Source of the DNA: Taiwanofungus camphoratus
Lineage: Eukaryota > Basidiomycota > Agaricomycetes > Polyporales > Taiwanofungaceae
Assembly (NCBI GenBank): GCA_003999685.1
Contig: CP021229.1
Coordinates: 1,364,001-1,428,000, forward strand
Direction: 5' to 3'
Length of the DNA: 64,000 bases
Position numbers and translations under genes: made by a program. A model generated the notes under the pieces. It was not told where the DNA came from. It ran no database searches and saw nothing but the letters and a program-made list of their open reading frames with translations. Positions 58,337 through 64,000 of the stretch are shown in pieces (position 1 is the stretch's first letter; each line of letters begins with the position of its first letter).

Positions 58337-59258
58337 ATGACTGCCTTGCTAGCTTTCTTGCTCTTACTATACGCCTTGCGTTCGGTTGGTGCAGTACCAA
58401 TGCGCTCTCTGGACCCAATGACCTTCTTTCAAAATGGGTTGGATGCTCAGCGCCAGAACGCAGAATTTGCAGCCCTCAATGTCACCAATCATTGCCAGCG
58501 TAAGTTTTGACATGCAGATTCTTCCATGCCAGGTTTTCCAAAATACTAAACACCGATGTAATTCGTTAAGCTAAAGAAAGGGCATGCATTACTGGATCGC
58601 TCGCCCATTGCGTTTGCGGGGCTTGGGTTGTCGCACCATGTCCAGCCTCTGAACAATGTTTTGCCTTACCTTCAATCAAGGAAAATGGCACAGTACGTCT
58701 CGTGTACTTTCCGCTTCGACATCTCGTGAATGTTTTTTACTTGCCAACTAGGTGCTCACATGCACAACTGAAGCCACTGCGATGTCCATCATGAATGCGA
58801 CGGGAGTTCAAGGTGGACTTACATCAGATAGCAGTGGCAATGGTTCAACTTCTGCTGAAGGAGACTGCAGCTCGACGCTGCCTAGCAGCCTCACGAGCGT
58901 TCTCCCGACCGCACCATCCGCTTTCTCGAGCACTCCGGTCTCCGATGTGTCAAGCGTTTCTCCCACTGCAGCTTCATCAGTCCTCGAGAGCAGCACAGAC
59001 AGCGTCATAATTGTCACAGTAACGGTCACCGCTACCCCAGTGTCAATTATGACACTTCCCGTCGAGACCCTTACGCTCAATCCCGCTGAAGTATCAAGCC
59101 TCTTGGCGAGCATCACGGCAGGCGACTCGTACTCTGTCCTCTCTCTTGGACTATCCCCTTTTCCCTCCAACCCGGTCAGCACCATCGCAAGCATGCCGAA
59201 ACCTAGCTGCTTGTCCAATGGAGATCTTGTTTCTAAGGTCGGGGCTTCCTTTCCCTGA
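58337..59258 (+). CDS. Secreted CBM19-like (chitin-binding module) protein with Ser/Thr-rich tail
   Basis: Exons: 58337-58499, 58571-58692 and 58752-59258; 263 residues. Residues 1 to about 20 form a signal peptide (MTALLAFLLLLYALRSVGAV). The module follows: FFQNGLDAQRQNAEFAALNV, then Cys at 53, 60, 68, 70, 78, 84 and 99, with CITGSLAHCVCGAWVVAPCP, CFALPSIKENGTVLTCTTEA. This matches the spacing of carbohydrate-binding module family 19, known from fungal chitinases. No catalytic domain is present. The rest (about residues 115-263) is Ser/Thr/Val-rich, like O-glycosylated stalks of wall proteins. I see no convincing hydrophobic GPI-anchor signal at the end, so free secretion is more likely. Chitin binding is known for family members and inferred here. 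Confidence 0.85.
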
Positions 59259-59725
59259 GTGCAATTTCTGCTACACTCGCTGAGTGATCGAGATATTCAT
59301 TTCCGCCGGGCTAAAGCAATACTAATTCGGGTCATACCCGACCACAATGAACCGTTGCCGCTACCTTTTCACATGATGCTCGTCAGGCTAACTTGGAGCT
59401 TTGATGGTGTCAGTTGCAGATCAGACTTATTTCAAATATGTAAAGATAGCCAACGTCTTGTATTGATAGTATTGGATGTAGAGTTGACATCACATTATGG
59501 CGCATGTGAAGGGAATAAAGACCATTGTAATTTTTGTACACGAAAAAGATAGGATGACAGATGTAATTACAATTATACATACATTATCTACAAGCATCAA
59601 GACACAGTGCAACAGAGCAAAGCGACTCGAACTCATAGCGACAGCAACGAGCAACGATAGAAGGCATTACGGAATCTGCAGGCACTAACACACTTACTGG
59701 GCATGAGAAGGAAATCAAGAATCAC
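59259..59725. other. Intergenic, convergent
   Basis: Lies between convergent genes and contains both 3' UTRs; nothing else seen. Confidence 0.5.
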
Positions 59726-61494
59726 CTAGTCGTAATCATCCTCATCGGACTCCTCCACGACCTCCTGCTTCTTTGTGCGCGAAGACGCAGGTCTGGCCTT
59801 CTTTGAAGGGGGTTTTGACGCAGATGCTTTCGATGCGGGAGCCCGCTGCGCGAGTAATAAAGATAGTGAGCACAACATATGCAACAACAAGCTTGAAAAA
59901 AATACACGACCCACCTTACGCTTCTTGCTTACTTGGTCCTCTTCCTCCTCTTCCTCGTCATCAACACCGACAGCGGCGAGCTCGTCGCCGAAGTCCTCAC
60001 CCGACTCTTCATCCTCATCCCTTTTCTTCGACGCCCGCTTTTTTGCGGGAGCCTTGCCCTTTTTCTCAATCACATCCTTCTTGGCCGGTGCACGCTTCTT
60101 TTTCGGCTTCTCCTCATCACCATCCTCATCTTCGTCCTTCTAAAGACCGAACAGAAACAATCAATAAGCAGCGCGAACAGAAAACGCGGGTGAAAATGCA
60201 CCTTGGCCTTCTTGGCGCGCGCTCTCTTGGGCTTCTCACCCTCCTCTCCGTCCTCTTCCTTCTTCTTCCTTCGTGCGGGTGCCTTCTTCTCCCTTGCTAC
60301 CGCCTCACCAACACCCTGATCCTCCTCGGGGACCGCGCCCGCATCCCACGCGCGCTGGACCTTCCCTTGCTCGCCCTCCTTAAGCTCTGCAAAGCCTTCG
60401 ATTTGGGATGGTGCACTGTATGAGGCCTTCATTGACGTGATCATCTTGGCATCCGTACAACCCCAGTGGCGCCAGGCGCTGCAAGAGGGAAAGAAAATGT
60501 AACTTAGCAAGAAAGAAGTAGTAAAGTAAGAACACAACGGACTGAGATTTTTTCCCGCGAAAGTCTACTTCGTTGCCTAGTCTGAAGAAGTCCTTGCCGA
60601 CAGTCTCTGAAAGACAGCGGAACAGATCAGTTCCTGCAAGCACGATGAACATCCAAAGGACCGACCTCCACAGGCTATCAATGTCAGACAGATTATGATG
60701 GAAAGGGGAACAGTAAACCTGTCAATGCCAGCCAATTGAACGTCGCATGGAAAGTCATACCTTTACACTTAGACCGTCCGGAGGAGGCATATTCGAACTT
60801 GAACGCGGACTTGCCATCTGCCTCTGCACCTTGATTCTTAGTACCCCTTTTTTTAGGCTTCTCTTCGTCGTCGTCGTCGCTGTCTTCACCAGTTTGTTTT
60901 CTTGCAGACTCCGGAATGTCCTCGTTCGCAACGTGTCCCTCCTCCCAGGCCTTGCGAATCCTGTCCTGGTCATCATCATGTAAGTCCTCGAAGCCATCCA
61001 CGTCGTCTGCTTCATCATGGACGTTCTTCATGTTTTGAATGAGCTTGGGTGTAACACACCCCCAATGGCGCCATGTCCTGAAGAAGGATTTTGAAAGATT
61101 AGGTACGATTCATGCCATAACGAAACACCACAGAAATGATAGAGTATCAAAGAACATTGGGGCACATTGAACGATGCATGGAGTCAATTGAATACACACC
61201 AAGATGGCATTCCCTTGAACTCGACGAGCGTCCCCGCTTTCAATTCGCCCTTTTCAATGATAGTGCCTTCAGGAAAAGATCAGTCATGAAAGAAAATCAT
61301 AGTAATAACTGTAAATGTACCACTGCATGGCTTGGGACCTATGAACGTGGAAGGCACGCGAAAAACGCGATTAGGAATGACAAACATTCATCACGGTTAT
61401 CGACAGTAGTTAGCCCACCTTTGCACTTGCCCCGCGAACTTGGGGCATATTCGAAACGGTAACCCGACTTTTTGCCACCTTCTGCGTCAGACAT
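59726..61494 (-). CDS. Protein with two PARP-type zinc fingers and no catalytic domain
   Basis: Start ATG at 61494 (MSDAEGGKKSGYRFEYAPSS); stop TAG at 59728-59726 (ending EESDEDDYD). Finger 1: YRFEYAPSSRGKCK, then GPKPC, GTIIEKGELKAGTLVEFKG and WRHWGC, fitting the zf-PARP order of two Cys, then H-x2-C. An acidic linker follows (DVDGFEDLHDDDQDRIRKAW). Finger 2 repeats the pattern: FKFEYASSGRSKCK, FRLGNEVDFRGKK and WRHWGCTDAK, followed by a similar Asp/Glu-rich helix ending VQRAWDAG. The C-terminal third alternates Lys-rich and Glu/Asp-rich blocks (for example KKKRAPAKK), typical of DNA-bound nuclear proteins. PARP-type fingers recognise DNA breaks in PARP1 and ligase III. No ADP-ribosyltransferase domain or other enzyme follows. 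About six short introns interrupt the gene. Confidence 0.85.
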
Positions 61495-62387
61495 TTCGTA
61501 TTATAGCGACAGTGGGGGGCCGTGGGTTGAACGTAGAGATGCAGTTTACGGTGGATTGGTGGCAGTTGACGCGTTATATACTTGCTGTGAGGCTTCAAAG
61601 TCCGCTTGGAAATACGCTGCTTAGACAACCTTGGACACGCCTGGCCACCTTGCGCACGGACCCCTCCATGGTTCTGTTCAAATAAACACAATAGATTCTC
61701 CCTTTTCCGCGGTGTCTGGATCAATTGCATGTAATGAGCAAAGGCAAGTTCAGCTGGGAGCTGAAGCAGACCATAACAAGGCGGTATCGCTAAGGTTAGG
61801 GTTGATCTGTGCCCTGCTACCGGTTTCAAGTTATTGTCGAGACTGCTCATCGACGCGGCCGTGGAACAAAACACCAGCAGCTAGCCCTTCGCAGTGGTGA
61901 GTTATCATGCAAATCAATGTCGTCCCCAATTGAGGGCCGTGTGGCTATCAAATGTAGGCTAATAGCAATGAATAGCGTACGACATGGACCAGACGCTGTA
62001 TCTCTCAGTTCAGTCTGGATTCACTCATTTCCCCCATATTGTGAAGACCCCTCAGTCTGTGAGAAAAGTTGAAGTGACGACCGTCCACTGGACGGATGTC
62101 ATTGCAACTTTGACCGGAGTCATAGCTCAATGACAAATTCGGTGCGGGTTACCTGCGGCGGTTTGCATTCAGACTGTCACTGACGTTCCAGTGAGACTGC
62201 AGTGTACGGATACCGGATACCCGCCGTCGCAAAGTACGGCTCCTCGGGTTCGGATTCGGGTCGAATGTGGAGCAGGCTTGCACACATTTATATAAGGGAG
62301 GAAGACTTGCTCAAAGACCTGCCTCCTCCTTATATTTCGACTATCACGACTCGAATAACAATCACCGCAGTCCGCCCTAGCCTCACA
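61495..62387. promoter_or_regulatory. Divergent promoter region, PARP-finger gene and C2H2-RING gene
   Basis: An 893-bp gap separates two divergent starts. The last 100 bp before the ATG at 62388 are pyrimidine-rich. No coding sequence was seen. Confidence 0.45.
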
Positions 62388-63458
62388 ATGTCTGATCTTC
62401 TCTATGCTGATATGACATACTGCTCTCTCTGCGATCGTTACTTCCCAGGCGAGGAGGCACGAGCTCAGCACGTCCAGTTATCTCCCAACCATCCTCAATG
62501 CGAGCGATGTAACCGTCGATTTGCCAACAAAAATTCTCTTAGAAATGTATTGCGACTTATATTGAAATCAAGCACGATGACTGACTGTCCTGCTGGGTTG
62601 ACAGCACTGGGTATATTCACCCAGACACCATTATTGTGCCGTCTGTGAAAAGGACTTCAGGACTGCTGCAGGACTTAGAGTTGTATGTTCCAATCTATCA
62701 ACGTATTCTGGAGTCATATCTTATGGTTTGTTCTCCTTAGCATATCGAATATGCCGCTGTCCATCGTGACGACTCGGACGACGAATCGGATGACGATGAT
62801 GTCGATGATTCGCGCCCAGGTTGGGAAGACGAGGTTGGTCAAACCGCCTTTCCAGAAGAGAACGAGCGTGCAGATCAGAATGTAAGTGACGATGGCGGAT
62901 ATTCTGATGATGACGAATATTGGGACGAAGACGATGAAACGGAGTTCGAGGAAGAACGCGATGCCTACTTTGGCTTTGCCGCTACTCCTGTTGTTCGTTC
63001 ATCAAGAGAAGAGAGTGGTTATGTGAGTCCGCAAAAGCATTGTGCGCAGAGTTGAGCTAATATCGTCCTTAGTCTTCTGGGGAGCCTAGCAGAGATAGTT
63101 CCCGGCAATCGGACACCGTCGCTGAACATATGACTTCTGTTGAACTCTCCGATCCAAAGACAGATGAGCAAGAATCGCGCTCCAGCCACGATAACATCGT
63201 CTCCCCTGGAATCCTGTTCAACTGCCCGCTCTGTCTAGAGCCTCCCAATGACAGCAGTGCGACACGTTGCGGCCACTTATTCTGCACGCCGTGAGGGTTA
63301 CCCCATATTTCCTCCTTTTGGGGACCGGTGTAATTGATGAAACGTATCTGTTGTTCAGATGCATACAGTACGCACTATCGAGAAAGAAGATGTGCCCTGT
63401 GTGCCGCAGGCCTGCGGTGCTGAGACAACTGAGGAAGATCTACCTCTCTGCTGCGTAG
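62388..63458 (+). CDS. C2H2 zinc-finger and C-terminal RING-finger protein (probable E3 ubiquitin ligase)
   Basis: Start ATG at 62388 (MSDLLYADMTYCSLCDRYFP). Two or three C2H2-like fingers come first: YCSLCDRYFPGEEARAQHV, QCERCNRRFANKNSLRN joined by splicing to HWVYSPRHH, and YCAVCEKDFRTAAGLRVH. A long acidic Asp/Glu/Ser stretch follows (DDSDDESDDDDVDDSRPGWE). The C-terminal RING is split by an intron: FNCPLCLEPPNDSSATRCGH, LFCTP, then CIQYALSRKKMCPVCRRPAV. The zinc ligands are C-x2-C, C-x-H-x2-C and C-x2-C, i.e. C3HC4. Introns are GT-AG, at about 62548-62606, 62685-62742, 63022-63072 and 63293-63358. The stop is TAG at 63456-63458, just after the RING. Target proteins cannot be inferred. Confidence 0.85.
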
Positions 63459-64000
63459 CACGGGGTACTCTGACTATATGTTGATTGATGTGCAGCATGC
63501 ATTATCCCCCAGATGTTTCCATGTTTCATGCATGTTATTTTATGAATCCGAAATATAAAGGGCTTTATCCTAATTGCCTGGGATTGTGAGTTATATGATC
63601 GGCGAAGCTCAGGTGAGCTGCGGCAGTGATGTGTTTGACCCCGGACCCCAAATTCCGGCAGGCCACTGAAGGTCGAAGCACCTCAACTCTCTGTACTTTC
63701 AGAGTGGTCATGCTTCTGTATTTTTACGGTACTACAATGCCTGATATACCTTAGAGAACATAAGCTTGTATACAGAGAGTCCACACGCCTGGACCCCCCC
63801 GGTGGCATCAGTCCACTGCACTAGGCCGCGGTGAGCGTGTCATCGCCACGTGATGCACATTTCCTACGAAGTTAGTACGAACACCCTACAGGGTCCTGTC
63901 AGTGGTCTCCATCTCGTTTGAACTGGTCTGAGGCCTTCAATCTACTTGCTTGCAACTTATTCCGTCTATTAGTACTTGGTGAACTGATTTATTTCTTACC
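63459..64000. other. Intergenic, right window edge
   Basis: Contains the 3' UTR of the RING gene. No coding or repeat structure was recognised up to the window end. Confidence 0.5.

Noticed and set aside
1804-63856. Shared 11-mer GCCACGTGATG near 1804 and near 63846
   Set aside because: Two isolated matches of a common E-box-like word far from any start codon; could be chance.

Overview
The window is eukaryotic and almost certainly from a mushroom-forming basidiomycete (Agaricomycete). Genes are dense and split by many short GT-AG introns (mostly 48-70 nt). Gene content is fungal: Bur1-type CDK, Sre1-type SREBP, a SYLF-SH3 protein, a CBM19-like secreted protein and a tandem pair of multi-pass membrane proteins of a type I recall as expanded in Agaricomycetes. 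The species cannot be named from this. I saw no tRNA, rRNA or CRISPR, and recognised no virus-like element. Exon limits below were read by eye from splice signals and family similarity.

Layout. 1-619: end of a Ser/Pro-rich gene cut by the window edge. 620-4363: gene-poor, with one clean 162-bp MITE flanked by TA. 4364-4880: small two-exon gene. 5711-12092 (-): listerin LTN1, RING complete. 12387-12992 (-): small unknown gene, divergent from 13223-16533 (+), BUR1 kinase. 17120-19335 (+): CCCH/coiled-coil protein. 19591-22017 and 24173-26604 (-): tandem membrane-protein paralogs. 27488-28149 (-): ribosomal protein eL42. 28441-31983 (-) NAA15 and 32130-37196 (+) PDS5 share a 146-bp head-to-head promoter. 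37696-38543 (+): MTH1-like Nudix hydrolase. 38656-40174 and 40533-42058 (-): tandem D-amino-acid oxidases. 42969-45708 (+): SYLF-SH3 protein with a 6-nt microexon and an 808-nt intron. 46638-50141 (+): SRE1. 50950-52413 (-): sphingolipid delta-4 desaturase. 52879-55359 (+): SUZ12-like VEFS-box protein. 55580-56790 (-): quinone-oxidoreductase-like enzyme. 57316-57970 (-): ribosomal protein eS26, divergent from 58337-59258 (+), CBM19-like secreted protein. 59726-61494 (-): double PARP-type zinc-finger protein, divergent from 62388-63458 (+), C2H2 plus RING protein.

Most genes are core housekeeping: ribosome quality control, ribosome, N-terminal acetylation, cohesion, transcription elongation, lipid regulation, nucleotide-pool cleaning. 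They form no single pathway. The variable parts are the membrane-protein pair, the DAO pair and the gene-poor left end. I found no convincing new multi-gene system. The most notable points are gene-structure oddities: an eL42 stop codon placed alone after an intron, an eS26 start codon alone in its exon, a two-codon microexon beside an unusually long intron in the SYLF gene, and paired palindromes upstream of SRE1.
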